64,000 nt of DNA from Alphaproteobacteria bacterium. GTDB lineage: Bacteria > Pseudomonadota > Alphaproteobacteria > Rickettsiales > SXRF01. This document shows positions 8,800 to 17,862 of the stretch, piece after piece. The stretch is taken from the NCBI GenBank assembly GCA_025362975.1, contig JANYES010000002.1, positions 1 to 64,000 on the forward strand, in the 5' to 3' direction. The notes below the pieces were generated by a model, which saw only the letters and a program-made list of their open reading frames with translations, had not been told where the DNA came from and did no database searches. Position 1 is the stretch's first letter. Every line of letters starts with the position of its first letter. Made by a program: the position numbers and the translations under genes.

Positions 8800-9075
8800 T
8801 TAGGCTTCCTGCACCTGCACTGCGCCGCCTTCGGCCGCTGCCGTGCCCAGCGCGTAGACGCAGAGGTCTTCGAAGGAAACATTGTTTTCGATGGAAATTT
8901 TGTGCAGGCGTTCGAAGCTGTCCATGACTTCCTGCGGGATGGTGCCGCCGCGGATGGAAGACAGCCACCATGCCTGATGTTGCAGCGGGTGACGCGCGGG
9001 ATGGGGTTCGCCGACATAGACGTGGAACGGGTATTTGGTGCCGTTAAAATCGCAGGGAACTGTAAAACGCTTCAT
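8800..9075 (-). CDS. DUF2610 domain protein
   Basis: A 91-aa protein of unknown function that matches, from memory, the DUF2610 family found in Rickettsiales and other alphaproteobacteria. The conserved core is visible: FTVPCDFNGTKYPFHVYVGE, then HPLQHQAWWLSSIRGGTIPQ and NNVSFEDLCVYALG. It is soluble and full length. It is the first gene of a minus-strand pair with the 533-aa unknown protein; the AT-rich upstream gap (9076-9174) probably holds its promoter. No role is known. Confidence 0.8.
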   Translation of the reverse strand: MKRFTVPCDFNGTKYPFHVYVGEPHPARHPLQHQAWWLSSIRGGTIPQEVMDSFERLHKISIENNVSFEDLCVYALGTAAAEGGAVQVQEA

Positions 9076-9174
9076 TTTTTAGAACTCCGACACGTAAACG
9101 GTTTGACCACCTTAAAAGTGTAGCACAGATGTATTACCAAATTATGACAGTGCGATAAAAAAAGTGAAGGCGTT

Positions 9175-9474
9175 TCAGCCTGTTAATTTATCGAATTTAA
9201 AGTTGTCGGCGTAGGCTTTCAGGATCTGGTGGCGCTTTTTCGGGAGGATGATTTCGTAATTGATTTTCTGGGCTTTGGCGTAAGCCTCGGCGGCTTCGCG
9301 CGTTGGGAAGGTGAGTTTCACTTCCTGCGGCATGTCGGTCATGCCGACCCATCCCATTAAATTATCGACGAAATAGGGCTTTTCGGGCATGAAGGCCAAA
9401 ATCCAGTGTTTCATGTCGGCCCTGCCGGATTGCATGGCATTTTTATCGGGGCGGAAAATTCGAGCTTTTGCCAT
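9175..9474 (-). CDS. NDUFS4-like complex I accessory subunit
   Basis: A 99-aa protein of the ETC complex I conserved-region family, homologous to mitochondrial NDUFS4 (18 kDa). It should sit on the peripheral arm of NADH:ubiquinone oxidoreductase. Family features are ARIFRPDKNAMQSG at the N-terminus, a WVGMTDM tryptophan motif, the LTFPTREAAEAYA helix and the basic end region. In alphaproteobacteria these genes usually stand away from the nuo operon, as here. A second complex I accessory homologue (NDUFS6-like) lies at 60103-60294. Confidence 0.9.
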   Translation of the reverse strand: MAKARIFRPDKNAMQSGRADMKHWILAFMPEKPYFVDNLMGWVGMTDMPQEVKLTFPTREAAEAYAKAQKINYEIILPKKRHQILKAYADNFKFDKLTG

Positions 9475-9557
9475 AAGGAATGCTTGTTTCTTGGTTACGT
9501 TACCGATGATTGTTACACCAAGCCTGCGGCAGTTTCAATACTTAAGCCATTTCGGAC

Positions 9558-10337
9558 TTAAGCCAGTTCGGGCGACGTGGAATCCTGCGACAACGACAAA
9601 CGAAGGTTGAGTTTGCGCACCCAGCCAGCGGGGACGCCGAGGCTGACGGGGTCGATGACGATGCGTTCGAAACCGAATTCGCGCAATTCGAGCACTTTCT
9701 GGTGCGGGTTGGGCTGGGCGGTCATCTGGCGTTCTTCGAGAGTGACGCCGAGCAGTGGGGCGGCGAGTTTGGCGTAGGATTCCAGAGCGCGGATGGTTTC
9801 GAGGATCTGGGCTTCGTAGCGGCCGGGGAGGATGTAGGGCTTGGCGTTTTTTTTCGCTTTGGGCTTGGGTTTTTCTTCCGCTTCGGGCGCGAATTCGGTG
9901 ATGACGGAAGCGCCTTCGGCTTCGGCTTTGGCGGGCGGGTGCTCTTTGCGCATGAGGCGTTCGACAAAGCCGGAGGGGACTTCATCCGGCGGTAAGAATT
10001 GCCTCAGGGCGTCGAGGGTGTGGCGGATGTCGCGGAAGCGCGTGGCGAGTTCGGTGTGGTCGCCGCCGCGCTCGTCGGGAAGCATGTTTTCGTTGGTTTC
10101 AAGGGCGGTGATGTAGTTGGTGAAAGCCACGTTGGTGGCGTGCATTTTGCGGGTGTACTCGTAGAGGTTGTTTGGGAGCCTGGCGTTTACGAGTTTTTTG
10201 CCGACCCAGTCGTTGTCGAGCAAATCGTCGAGGTCGGACAGGTTGGATTGGACGATCTCGTATTCGGCGGCCAGTTTGCCGAAGCGTTCGGCACGGCGTT
10301 CGAGTGGAGTGAGGTGGGTTTCTTCGGGTTCAGACAT
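9558..10337 (-). CDS. hypothetical protein, 259 aa
   Basis: Not recognised. The N-terminal ~140 residues are acidic and alpha-helical (LERRAERFGKLAAEYEIVQS, DLDDLLDNDWVGKKLV). A Lys/Pro-rich linker (EEKPKPKAKKNAKPY) follows, then a ~95-residue C-terminal domain (EAQILETIRALESYAKLAAP and PVSLGVPAGWVRKLNLRLSL). It is soluble, with no signal peptide. It lies 47 bases downstream of rnr on the same strand and may be in its transcript. Function unknown. Confidence 0.75.
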   Translation of the reverse strand: MSEPEETHLTPLERRAERFGKLAAEYEIVQSNLSDLDDLLDNDWVGKKLVNARLPNNLYEYTRKMHATNVAFTNYITALETNENMLPDERGGDHTELATRFRDIRHTLDALRQFLPPDEVPSGFVERLMRKEHPPAKAEAEGASVITEFAPEAEEKPKPKAKKNAKPYILPGRYEAQILETIRALESYAKLAAPLLGVTLEERQMTAQPNPHQKVLELREFGFERIVIDPVSLGVPAGWVRKLNLRLSLSQDSTSPELA

Positions 10338-10384
10338 AGGGTGAAATTAGCGGATTTGTGAACAGGGGTAAAGCAAGTGCGGCG

Positions 10385-12592
10385 CTAGTTCCGGCGGTGT
10401 TTTTTATCCTTGCTGCCCCGGTGCTTGCCGCGGCCTTTGTCGCGGTGGGGGCCTTTATCGTCGCGCGGACGCAAGGGGCCGGAGGGGGTAACTTCCTGTG
10501 CGAGTTCGAAAATGAGGGTGCCGGTGGTGGGGTTGGCAGTCTGGACGCGGATGATGAGCGGCATGCCGATCTGGAAGGTGACTTGCGTGCGCTGGCCGAT
10601 GAAGCTGGCGTGGCGGCGGTCGTAGCGGAAGAAATCGCCACCTAGGTTGCGAACGGGGATGAAGCCGTTGACACCGGTGTCGTTGAGGGCGACGTAAAGG
10701 CCATATTCATTCAGCGACACGATGACGCCGCCGAGGGTGGCGCCGACATGTTTGCTCATGTAGGAGACTTTGTAACGGTCGGAGGCGTCGCGCTCGGCGA
10801 GCATGGCGCGTCGTTCCGTATCCGAAATGTGTAGGGCGACCTGAGCAAGATGGCCCATGAGTTGTTTGGTGGGTTTGATGGGGTCGCCTTCGATGCAGGC
10901 GGCAAGCGAGCGGTGCACGATCAAATCGGAGTAGCGGCGGATGGGGGAAGTGAAGTGGCAGTATTTTTGTAAGCCTAAGCCGAAATGGCCTGAGTTGTCG
11001 GGGGAATAGTAGGCTTGCATCTGGCTGCGCAGGATGGAGGTGTTGACCATGAACATTTCGGGTTTGCCTTCGGCTTGTTTAAGCACGCGGTTGAAATGGC
11101 TGGCTTTGATGCCAGCGCCGACGTGGAGGGAATAGCCGGAGGTTTGCAAGAGGATTTTGAGTTCTTCGAGCTTGTCTTCGCTGGGCTCTTCGTGGACGCG
11201 GTAGATGCCGGGAGTTTTTTGTTTGATGAGGTAATCGGCGCTCGCGACGTTGGCGGCGATCATGAAGCATTCGATGAGGCGGTGGCTTTCGCGGCGCTCG
11301 CGCTGGCCGATTTCGGCGACGTTGCCTTCGGCGTCGAAGATGATTTTGTATTCGGGGAGGTTGAGGTCCAGCGCGCCGCGGTGGTCGCGTTCGTACGCCA
11401 AAGCTTTGTAGGCTTCGTAGAGAGGTTTAATGACGGTTTCGTAGAGAGGGTGCTGGATTTTGCCTTCTTCGGCGTCCTGGGCGATGTTGTAGGTGAGGCG
11501 GGCGCGGGAGCGCATGAGGCCGCGCACGAACTGGTAGCGCTGCATGGCGCCGTGCTCGTCGATCCAAATGTGGACGGCGAGGCAGTAGCGGTCAACGTCG
11601 GGCATGAGGGAGCACAGGCCGTTCGATAAACGTTCGGGGAGCATGGGGATGACGCGGTCGGGGAAGTAGACGGAGTTGCCGCGCTCGAAAGCGCTGGCGT
11701 CGAGGGCGCTTCCTTCGCGGACATAGTAGGCGACGTCAGCGATGGCGACGACGATGTGCCAGCCCCCCGGATTATTTTTATCGGCGTCTTTTTCGGCGAA
11801 GACGGCATCGTCGAAATCGCGGGCGTCTTCGCCGTCGATGGTGACGAGGGGAATGTCGCGCAGATCGGTGCGGCCTTCGTTGAGGGTTGGGGGTTCGGCG
11901 GCTTCGGATTCGCCGATGACGTCGGGGGAGAAGACGGAGGGAAGGTTGTGCATGTGGGCGGCGATCATGCTGGCGGCGCGGGGGGCGTCGAGGCGGCCGA
12001 GGAGTTCGGTGATTTTTGCATAGGTCATGCTGAGTGATGGCGTGCCGGGGAGGGTGACGCCGCTGACGACTTCGCCGGCTTTCGCGCCGAAGGTGTCGGC
12101 GGCTGCTACGATGAAGGTTTCTTTCATTTTGCGGCTGATAGGTTCGATCAGGCCGCCTTCGGCGGTAGGCTGGAAAATGCCGGTGATTGTTTGCGGGGTT
12201 TCGTCGGGAAGGATGTTGATGACGAGGGCTTCATAGAGCTGGTTGGAGATGCGGCGCATGCGCGCGAGGACGCGGTCGCCGTTGGAGAGGGCCTTGTCGC
12301 GGCCGGATTGGATGACGACGATTTGGGGCGGGGCATAGCCCGCTTCCCACTTTGCCGGGGAGGCGAGAAGGTCGCCGTCTTCGTTGGTGCCGGTGATGAT
12401 GAGGACGCTGACGTCGCGGATGTTTTGCGGTTTGCTGGAGGCGCCGCGATGGGGATTGCCGCCGGGTTTGCCGCCGCGTTTATGTTTGGGTTTGAAGCCG
12501 CTGCCGGTGTCGCCGGGCGGGCGGGATTCGTGGCGTTGTTTGCGGTTTTTCTTTTTGGGTGGTTTGGCGGTGGGTGGGGTGGTTTTTTTCAT
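10385..12592 (-). CDS. rnr: ribonuclease R
   Basis: Processive 3'-to-5' exoribonuclease that degrades structured RNA. Within 735 aa, a basic N-terminal tail is followed by cold-shock-type RNA-binding segments, then the RNB catalytic domain with the magnesium-binding aspartates in DGEDARDFDDAVFAE and the ADVAYYV and NSVYFPDRVIPMLPERLSNG blocks. A C-terminal S1 domain (VGATLGGVIVSLNEYGLYV) ends in a Lys/Arg-rich tail, as is usual. Length is normal for the family. In many alphaproteobacteria rnr lies near topA and dprA, as it does here, with two amidotransferase genes between. Confidence 0.96.
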   Translation of the reverse strand: MKKTTPPTAKPPKKKNRKQRHESRPPGDTGSGFKPKHKRGGKPGGNPHRGASSKPQNIRDVSVLIITGTNEDGDLLASPAKWEAGYAPPQIVVIQSGRDKALSNGDRVLARMRRISNQLYEALVINILPDETPQTITGIFQPTAEGGLIEPISRKMKETFIVAAADTFGAKAGEVVSGVTLPGTPSLSMTYAKITELLGRLDAPRAASMIAAHMHNLPSVFSPDVIGESEAAEPPTLNEGRTDLRDIPLVTIDGEDARDFDDAVFAEKDADKNNPGGWHIVVAIADVAYYVREGSALDASAFERGNSVYFPDRVIPMLPERLSNGLCSLMPDVDRYCLAVHIWIDEHGAMQRYQFVRGLMRSRARLTYNIAQDAEEGKIQHPLYETVIKPLYEAYKALAYERDHRGALDLNLPEYKIIFDAEGNVAEIGQRERRESHRLIECFMIAANVASADYLIKQKTPGIYRVHEEPSEDKLEELKILLQTSGYSLHVGAGIKASHFNRVLKQAEGKPEMFMVNTSILRSQMQAYYSPDNSGHFGLGLQKYCHFTSPIRRYSDLIVHRSLAACIEGDPIKPTKQLMGHLAQVALHISDTERRAMLAERDASDRYKVSYMSKHVGATLGGVIVSLNEYGLYVALNDTGVNGFIPVRNLGGDFFRYDRRHASFIGQRTQVTFQIGMPLIIRVQTANPTTGTLIFELAQEVTPSGPLRPRDDKGPHRDKGRGKHRGSKDKKHRRN

Positions 12593-12648
12593 GGGGAAAG
12601 TGTGGCAGAGGTGAGGGGATGGGGCAAGTGACTTTCGTCATTGGGGGC

Positions 12649-12782
12649 GTCATACCCGCTTCATTAGGAACGTCATACCCGCGAAGGCGGGTATCCAATG
12701 CGAAGGCGCGTCTGCGCTGGGAAGTGCTCTTACCCTCGCTACCCGCGAGGTGGATTGGATTCCCGCCTTCGCGGGAATGACG
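12649..12782. repeat. REP-like inverted repeat pair
   Basis: Two ~30-base palindromic units, 12671-12700 and 12753-12782, face each other; 28 of 30 positions match when one is reversed. Each has the core CCCGCGAAGGCGGG flanked by CGTCAT and ATCCAA. A broken third copy starts at 12649. This form is common among bacterial intergenic repeats. The rest of the 12593-12887 gap is purine-rich low complexity. Confidence 0.8.
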
Positions 12783-12887
12783 TGGAGAGAGGGAGGGCAG
12801 GAAATAACTGGGAGAGAGCGTGGGCAAGAAATAATGAGGAGAGCGGGTGGTATGACGGGGAGAGTGGGTGGGAATGACGGGGGAATA

Positions 12888-13937
12888 TTAGATCGCCAAT
12901 CCAAAGGACGGGTCGCGCTCGGCGCGGTCGCGGAGGATTTTTTCGCTGAAGCTGCCGACGCGGATGAGGGCTTCTTCCTGCGGGAGTTTTAGTTGGGGGA
13001 GGGAGCTGAAATTATTTTCGGCGCGCACCTGTTCGAGGGTGTGCTCGCGGCCGGTGGTTTTGTTGAATTGCAGGGCTTCGTGCAGGAATTGCTGGGTGAG
13101 TTTGGCACCTAATGGATTATCGGAAAATTCAGGGTGCCACTGGGTGAAGACGCCGAAGCGGGGGATGCCCATTGGGCCGGTGCCGAGGGGACCGTTGGGG
13201 TCGATTTCGATGGCTTCGATGAGTTTGTTGCCGTCCTTGAGCGTGTCTTCAGAATAGGCTGCCGCGCGTAAACCCTCGCCGAGTTTGTCGACAGCCTGGT
13301 GGTGCATGGAGTTGACGTCGATGTGGTAGTCGCCTTCTTGCGTGCGCGCCGGGGTGTAGACGGTGGTCATAGTGCCCGCGATTTTTCCGAGGAGCGTGTC
13401 GGATTTGATGTTGACGGGCTGGACGGGAACGAAGGGCGGGATGCCTAGTTCTTGTTGCGCGTGTTCGGAGTGCGCGACGTCGGACATCTGGTCGGGTATG
13501 TGCTGGTGTAGCGTGCCGCCGCAGATGATGTTGACGCGTTGCATGCCGCCGCAGATGCCGAAGAGGGGCATGCCTGCGCCGAGGGCGACTTTCATCAATA
13601 ACGTTTCTAGGTTGCGGCGGGAGACACCTTCTTCGTTGATGGTGCCGTCTTTGTTGGAGAGTTCGGAGTTGGTTTTAGGGCTGCGTTGCTGGCCGTATTC
13701 CTGCGGGTCGATGTCGCCGTTGTTGCCCATAACGAGGACGCCGTCGGCCAGTTTCATCAGGCGGGTGGCTTCGGCGTAGAGCCCGTCCTGGTCTTTGCCT
13801 TTCATGCGGCCGAGATGATTGGCGATAATCATCGGGACGCCGCCGCTGGCGGAGATCATGGTGGCGGCGGCTTGCACGGAAGCGGAGCTTGCCGAGCCGC
13901 CGGAAATGAGGATTATGGGTGCTTCGAGTTTGGTCAT
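12888..13937 (-). CDS. class I glutamine amidotransferase-like hydrolase (peptidase C26)
   Basis: Member of the gamma-glutamyl-GABA hydrolase (PuuD-like) branch of class I amidotransferases, predicted to hydrolyse gamma-glutamyl amide bonds in the cytosol. The nucleophile elbow FGICGGMQRVNI carries the cysteine, and the His/Glu pair is in QWHPEFSDN. MGNNGDIDPQEYG and NSMHHQAVDKLG are also typical. At 349 aa it is longer than PuuD (about 250), with a C-terminal extension of ~60 residues after the catalytic domain. A paralogue lies directly upstream (14010-14873). No putrescine genes are near, so the substrate is unknown. Confidence 0.87.
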   Translation of the reverse strand: MTKLEAPIILISGGSASSASVQAAATMISASGGVPMIIANHLGRMKGKDQDGLYAEATRLMKLADGVLVMGNNGDIDPQEYGQQRSPKTNSELSNKDGTINEEGVSRRNLETLLMKVALGAGMPLFGICGGMQRVNIICGGTLHQHIPDQMSDVAHSEHAQQELGIPPFVPVQPVNIKSDTLLGKIAGTMTTVYTPARTQEGDYHIDVNSMHHQAVDKLGEGLRAAAYSEDTLKDGNKLIEAIEIDPNGPLGTGPMGIPRFGVFTQWHPEFSDNPLGAKLTQQFLHEALQFNKTTGREHTLEQVRAENNFSSLPQLKLPQEEALIRVGSFSEKILRDRAERDPSFGLAI

Positions 13938-14009
13938 GGCGGGTAGTTTAGCACAGGTTTGGGCGGCAAGTGTTACAATTATGTGAAAGCGGCACGGAAA
14001 ATCAGCAGG

Positions 14010-14873
14010 TTAACTGTCTTTATCCCGGCGATCGCGGAAACCTTCGGTTTCGTGGATGAGGCGGTCGATGATCAGGTCGCCGAGGCAACTCGCGCCAAAT
14101 TCGGGATGCCACTGCACGCCGAGGACGAATTGCTGCGCGAAGCTGCCTTCGGGGTCTGGCTCGATGGCCATTGCCATGAAGGCGCGGGCGCCGTTGGGGC
14201 GTTTGATAGAGTCGGTGATGGCGCTGACGCGGAAAAGGGGGGCGACGATGTCGATGGCCTGATGGTGCATGGAGTTTTCCATGATGACCTTGTCGCATTT
14301 TTCTTCCTTCAGGATGAAGGGAATGGGGATGTCGCCAGCGATATCATGGAGGGTGGTCTGTTCTTTGATGACGATGGGGACGGACGGGATGTTGAGAGCG
14401 ATGCCCTGCTTGTGCTGCATGTGCTTGTCGCAGCCGACGAGTTCGGGGATGTGCTGGTGGAGGGTGCCGCCGTGCATGATGTTGAGGCGGTGCATGCCGC
14501 CACAGATGCCGAGGACGGGCATCTGGATGGCAAGCGCGGCTTTGAGCATCAACTCTTCGTAGATGGCACGGCGCTTACCTTTGTCGCAATCGGATTCGCT
14601 TCTGGTTTCGGGGTGGACGCGGCGGCGGGGGTCGCCTTGCGGGTAGCGGTTGATGTAGGTGTTGGGGTCGATATCGAGATCGTTGCCCATGACGACGAGG
14701 CCGTCGACCCATGCGATGTCGCGGGCGATGTCCTGTGCGATGTCGGCTTCGTAGCTGGAGAGAAAGACGCTGTGGGTGCCGTGGTCGCGCAGCTGTTTCA
14801 TCATGGAGCGCACGGAAGGCGTCATAATGTTCTGGCCGCTGACGCCGATGATGAGTTTATCACTTGTGGACAT
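14010..14873 (-). CDS. class I glutamine amidotransferase-like hydrolase, paralogue
   Basis: Second PuuD-like peptidase C26 protein (287 aa), tandem with the gene at 12888-13937. Both keep the catalytic cysteine (LGICGGMHRLNIMHGGTLHQ here) and the His/Glu motif (VQWHPEFG), plus HGGTLHQHIP and NSMHHQAID, so they share an ancestor; the N- and C-terminal regions have diverged and this copy lacks the C-terminal extension. Probably an intracellular gamma-glutamyl hydrolase of unknown substrate. The 72-base gap and same strand suggest one transcript. Confidence 0.87.
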   Translation of the reverse strand: MSTSDKLIIGVSGQNIMTPSVRSMMKQLRDHGTHSVFLSSYEADIAQDIARDIAWVDGLVVMGNDLDIDPNTYINRYPQGDPRRRVHPETRSESDCDKGKRRAIYEELMLKAALAIQMPVLGICGGMHRLNIMHGGTLHQHIPELVGCDKHMQHKQGIALNIPSVPIVIKEQTTLHDIAGDIPIPFILKEEKCDKVIMENSMHHQAIDIVAPLFRVSAITDSIKRPNGARAFMAMAIEPDPEGSFAQQFVLGVQWHPEFGASCLGDLIIDRLIHETEGFRDRRDKDS

Positions 14874-14943
14874 GGGGGGAATATAGCACGAAATTGGCAG
14901 GATGCCAGTGGGTCTGGGAGGGTGAGGTTCGCGGCGTTTGCGG

Positions 14944-15020
14944 ACCCCGCTATGCAGTGGGGTGACAGAGGTGTGGGTGGCGCTGCCGCTTCAATGTGTC
15001 GCCCCGTCGAATGATGGGGT
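14944..15020. repeat. REP-like inverted repeat pair
   Basis: Two palindromic units face each other: ACCCCGC...GTGGGGTGACA (14944-14967) and TGTCGCCCCGTC...TGGGGT (14997-15020). Both share the TGTCnCCCC...GGGGT pattern with the pair at 20064-20215. They lie between the amidotransferase gene and topA. Confidence 0.65.
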
Positions 15021-15037
15021 CGGTGATAGGCGGAATA

Positions 15038-17704
15038 TTAGCCGGCTTTTTTGGCTTTAGGCTTCGCTTTAGCCTTCGGGGCGGCTTTAGGCTTGGCGGC
15101 GGCCTTTGCTTTTGGCGCTGCTTTTTCCTTGGGTGCGGCCTTGGCTGCGGGAGCTTTTTTGGCGGCACCGCCTTTGCGGAAGGGTTTTTTGCCGGAAGGC
15201 GCTGCGTTGGCGCGGGCAGCTATGAGCGGCACGGCTTCTTCGAGGGTGATGGCTTCAAGCGTGAAGTCCTTCGGGAAGTGGGCGTTGGTTTTGCCGTGCT
15301 TGATGTAGGGGCCGTATCGGCCTTTGAAGATGGTGATGTCCTGACCGTCTTCGGGATGTTTGCCGATGACACGGACGGCTTCGTTGCCGCCGCCTTTGAC
15401 GGGGGCTTTAGCCAGCACCTCGACGGCGCGGTTGATGCCGATGGTGAGCGGGTCTTCTTCACGCGGGAGGGTGGTGAATTTGCTGTCGTGGAGAATGTAG
15501 GGGCCGAACTTGCCGTTGTTGACGACGATGGGCTTGCCGGTGTCCGGGTGGGTGCCGAGTTCGCGCGGGAGGGACAGGAGCTTTAAAGCCACGTCGAGCG
15601 TCATGGTTTCCGGACTCATGGATTTGAAGAGGCTGGCGCGTTTGGGGGTTTTGCTGTCGCCGAGCTGGACGTAAACGCCGTAGGGGCCTTTGCGCATGGA
15701 GATTTCTTCGCTGGTGACGGGATCTTTGCCGAGCGTTTTTGGAAGCTTGAATTCGGTGCCTTCGGAGTCGGTCATGGTGGGGCCGCCAATGTCGCCAATC
15801 TGGGCTTTATGGTTGCACTCGGGATAATTCGAGCAGGCGATGTAGGGGCCGAAGCGGCCGATTTTGAGGCCTAAGCGACCGGTGGCGCAAGCCGGGCAGA
15901 CGCGGGGGTCTTTGCCGTCTTTGGGGGTGCCGAAGGCGTAGGACGCGAGAAGCAGGTCGAGGGCTTCCAGGACTTCGGAGACGGTGAGTTCTTTGCTTTC
16001 GCCGATTTTGGCGATGAAGTCCGTCCAGAATTCGCGTAAGACCGTTTTCCAATCGCGTTCGCCGGCGGAGACGTCGTCGAGTTTGGATTCGAGGTCGGCG
16101 GTGAAGCTGTATTCGACGTAGCGTTCGAAGAAGCTGACGAGGAAGGCGTTCACGAGGCGGCCAAGGGACTGCGCGATGAAGCGTTTTTTATCGAGGGTTA
16201 CGTAGCCGCGGTCTTGCAGCACCGAGATGATGGCGGCATAGGTAGATGGGCGGCCGATGCCGAGTTCTTCGAGTTTTTTGACGAGGCTGGCTTCCGAATA
16301 GCGCGGCGGGGGTTCGGTGAAGTGCTGCTCGGGCAGGACTTCTTTGGCGGTGAGCTTTTCGTCTTGTTTCAAGGAGGGGAGTTTTGCTTCTTCTTCCTCG
16401 GTTTCATCGTCTTTGCCTTCCTGATAGAGCTTCAGGAAGCCATCGAATTTTACGACGCTGCCGCTGGTGCGTAAGACCGCTTGTTTGTCGGAGGCGGCGA
16501 TGTCGACGATGAGCTGGTCGAAGACCGCATTTTCCATTTGGCTGGCAACCATGCGCTTCCAGACGAGTTCGTAGAGGCGCTTCATGTCGTTGTCGAGGTA
16601 CTGGCCCATTTCCTGCGGCGTGCGGGTGACGTCGGTGGGGCGGATGGCTTCGTGAGCTTCCTGCGCGTTTTTGGATTTGGTTTTGTAGATTTTCGGTTCG
16701 GACGGCAGGTAAGGTTTGCCGTACGAGTCGGTGATGTAATCGCGGGTGGCGCCGATGGCGTCGAGGGAGACGGTGACGCCGTCGGTACGCATGTAGGTGA
16801 TGAGGCCCACGGTTTCGCCGCCGAGAGTGATGCCTTCATAGAGTTTTTGCGCGAGCTGCATGGTTTTCTTGGCGGAGAAACCGCATTTGCGGGCGGCTTC
16901 CTGTTGCAGCGTGGAGGTGGTGAATGGGGGCGCGGGGTAGCGGCGCACTTCTTTGGGGTCGAGTTTGGACACGGCGTATTGCTTGGTGCGCAGGTCGGCG
17001 GCGATTTCGTTCGCGTATTTTTCGTTGGTGATGGTGAATTTTTCCATCTTCTCGCCTTTGTATTCGATCAGGCGGGTGATGACGTTGCTGCCGGTGGTGG
17101 CGAGCATGTTGGCTTTCACGTCCCAGTATTCGCGGGAGATGAACTGTTCAATTTCGGCGTCGCGTTCGCAGATGAGGCGAAGAGCTACGGATTGTACGCG
17201 CCCAGCGGATTTGCTGCCGGGGAGTTTGCGCCATAGGACGGGCGAGAGCGTGAAGCCGACGAGATAGTCCAGCGCGCGGCGGGCTTGCTGCGCGTTAATG
17301 AGGTTCATATCGAGATCGCGCGGATGCTTGAAGGCTTCTGTGATCGCTTTTTTGGTGATTTCGTCGAAGGTGACGCGGTAAATCTTTAAGCCTTTTTTGA
17401 TGCACTTGGATTCTTTGAGGGCTTCGAGCACGTGCCACGAGATGGCTTCACCTTCGCGGTCCGGATCGGTGCAGAGGTAGAGCGCGTCGGCGTCTTTGAC
17501 GGCTTTGGCGATGGGGGCCAGATGTTTTTTGGAGTCGGGGTCGGTTTCGTAGGTGATGGCGAAATCTTCGTCGGGGCGGACCGAGCCGTCTTTGGCGGGC
17601 AGGTCGCGGACGTGGCCGAACGAGGCGTATACCTGATAGTCGCTACCAAGATACTTGTTGATGGTTTTCGCTTTGGATGGGGATTCTACTACGACGACGT
17701 TCAT
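15038..17704 (-). CDS. topA: DNA topoisomerase I
   Basis: Type IA topoisomerase that relaxes negative supercoils. The protein (888 aa) begins with the TOPRIM motif VVVESPSKAKTINKYLG and carries the acidic triad region CTDPDREGEAISWHV. The catalytic tyrosine is in LITYMRTDGV near residue 307. GRVQSVALRLICERDAEIE and the C4 zinc-finger region (CPACATGRLGLKIG...CSNYPEC) follow, then three further repeat domains. It ends in an unusual ~60-residue Ala/Lys/Pro tail, which probably binds DNA. dprA ends upstream on the same strand, a common alphaproteobacterial order. Confidence 0.97.
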   Translation of the reverse strand: MNVVVVESPSKAKTINKYLGSDYQVYASFGHVRDLPAKDGSVRPDEDFAITYETDPDSKKHLAPIAKAVKDADALYLCTDPDREGEAISWHVLEALKESKCIKKGLKIYRVTFDEITKKAITEAFKHPRDLDMNLINAQQARRALDYLVGFTLSPVLWRKLPGSKSAGRVQSVALRLICERDAEIEQFISREYWDVKANMLATTGSNVITRLIEYKGEKMEKFTITNEKYANEIAADLRTKQYAVSKLDPKEVRRYPAPPFTTSTLQQEAARKCGFSAKKTMQLAQKLYEGITLGGETVGLITYMRTDGVTVSLDAIGATRDYITDSYGKPYLPSEPKIYKTKSKNAQEAHEAIRPTDVTRTPQEMGQYLDNDMKRLYELVWKRMVASQMENAVFDQLIVDIAASDKQAVLRTSGSVVKFDGFLKLYQEGKDDETEEEEAKLPSLKQDEKLTAKEVLPEQHFTEPPPRYSEASLVKKLEELGIGRPSTYAAIISVLQDRGYVTLDKKRFIAQSLGRLVNAFLVSFFERYVEYSFTADLESKLDDVSAGERDWKTVLREFWTDFIAKIGESKELTVSEVLEALDLLLASYAFGTPKDGKDPRVCPACATGRLGLKIGRFGPYIACSNYPECNHKAQIGDIGGPTMTDSEGTEFKLPKTLGKDPVTSEEISMRKGPYGVYVQLGDSKTPKRASLFKSMSPETMTLDVALKLLSLPRELGTHPDTGKPIVVNNGKFGPYILHDSKFTTLPREEDPLTIGINRAVEVLAKAPVKGGGNEAVRVIGKHPEDGQDITIFKGRYGPYIKHGKTNAHFPKDFTLEAITLEEAVPLIAARANAAPSGKKPFRKGGAAKKAPAAKAAPKEKAAPKAKAAAKPKAAPKAKAKPKAKKAG

Positions 17705-17837
17705 GGAGTATGATTGACCGTAAAATAATTAAATTTATGTTAACCCGGATGATAATTCGCGCCGAAGGTAAATGAAAGGTCCTGCAATGGCAAGCGATGT
17801 CTTTATATATATGTGGCGCTGGGACTGGGTTTCAACA

Positions 17838-17854
17838 CTCTCCCGTAGGGAGAG
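17838..17854. repeat. short hairpin CTCTCCC-GTA-GGGAGAG
   Basis: A perfect 7-bp stem with a 3-base loop, nine bases after the dprA stop. It could end the dprA transcript, but no T run follows on the minus strand, so a REP-type repeat is equally likely. Confidence 0.45.
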
Positions 17855-17862
17855 GGAAATGT

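Noticed and set aside
16481-17236. 251-codon open frame on the plus strand inside topA.
   Set aside because: It is antisense to a clear topA gene; long antisense frames are common in this GC-biased coding DNA, and no domain is visible.
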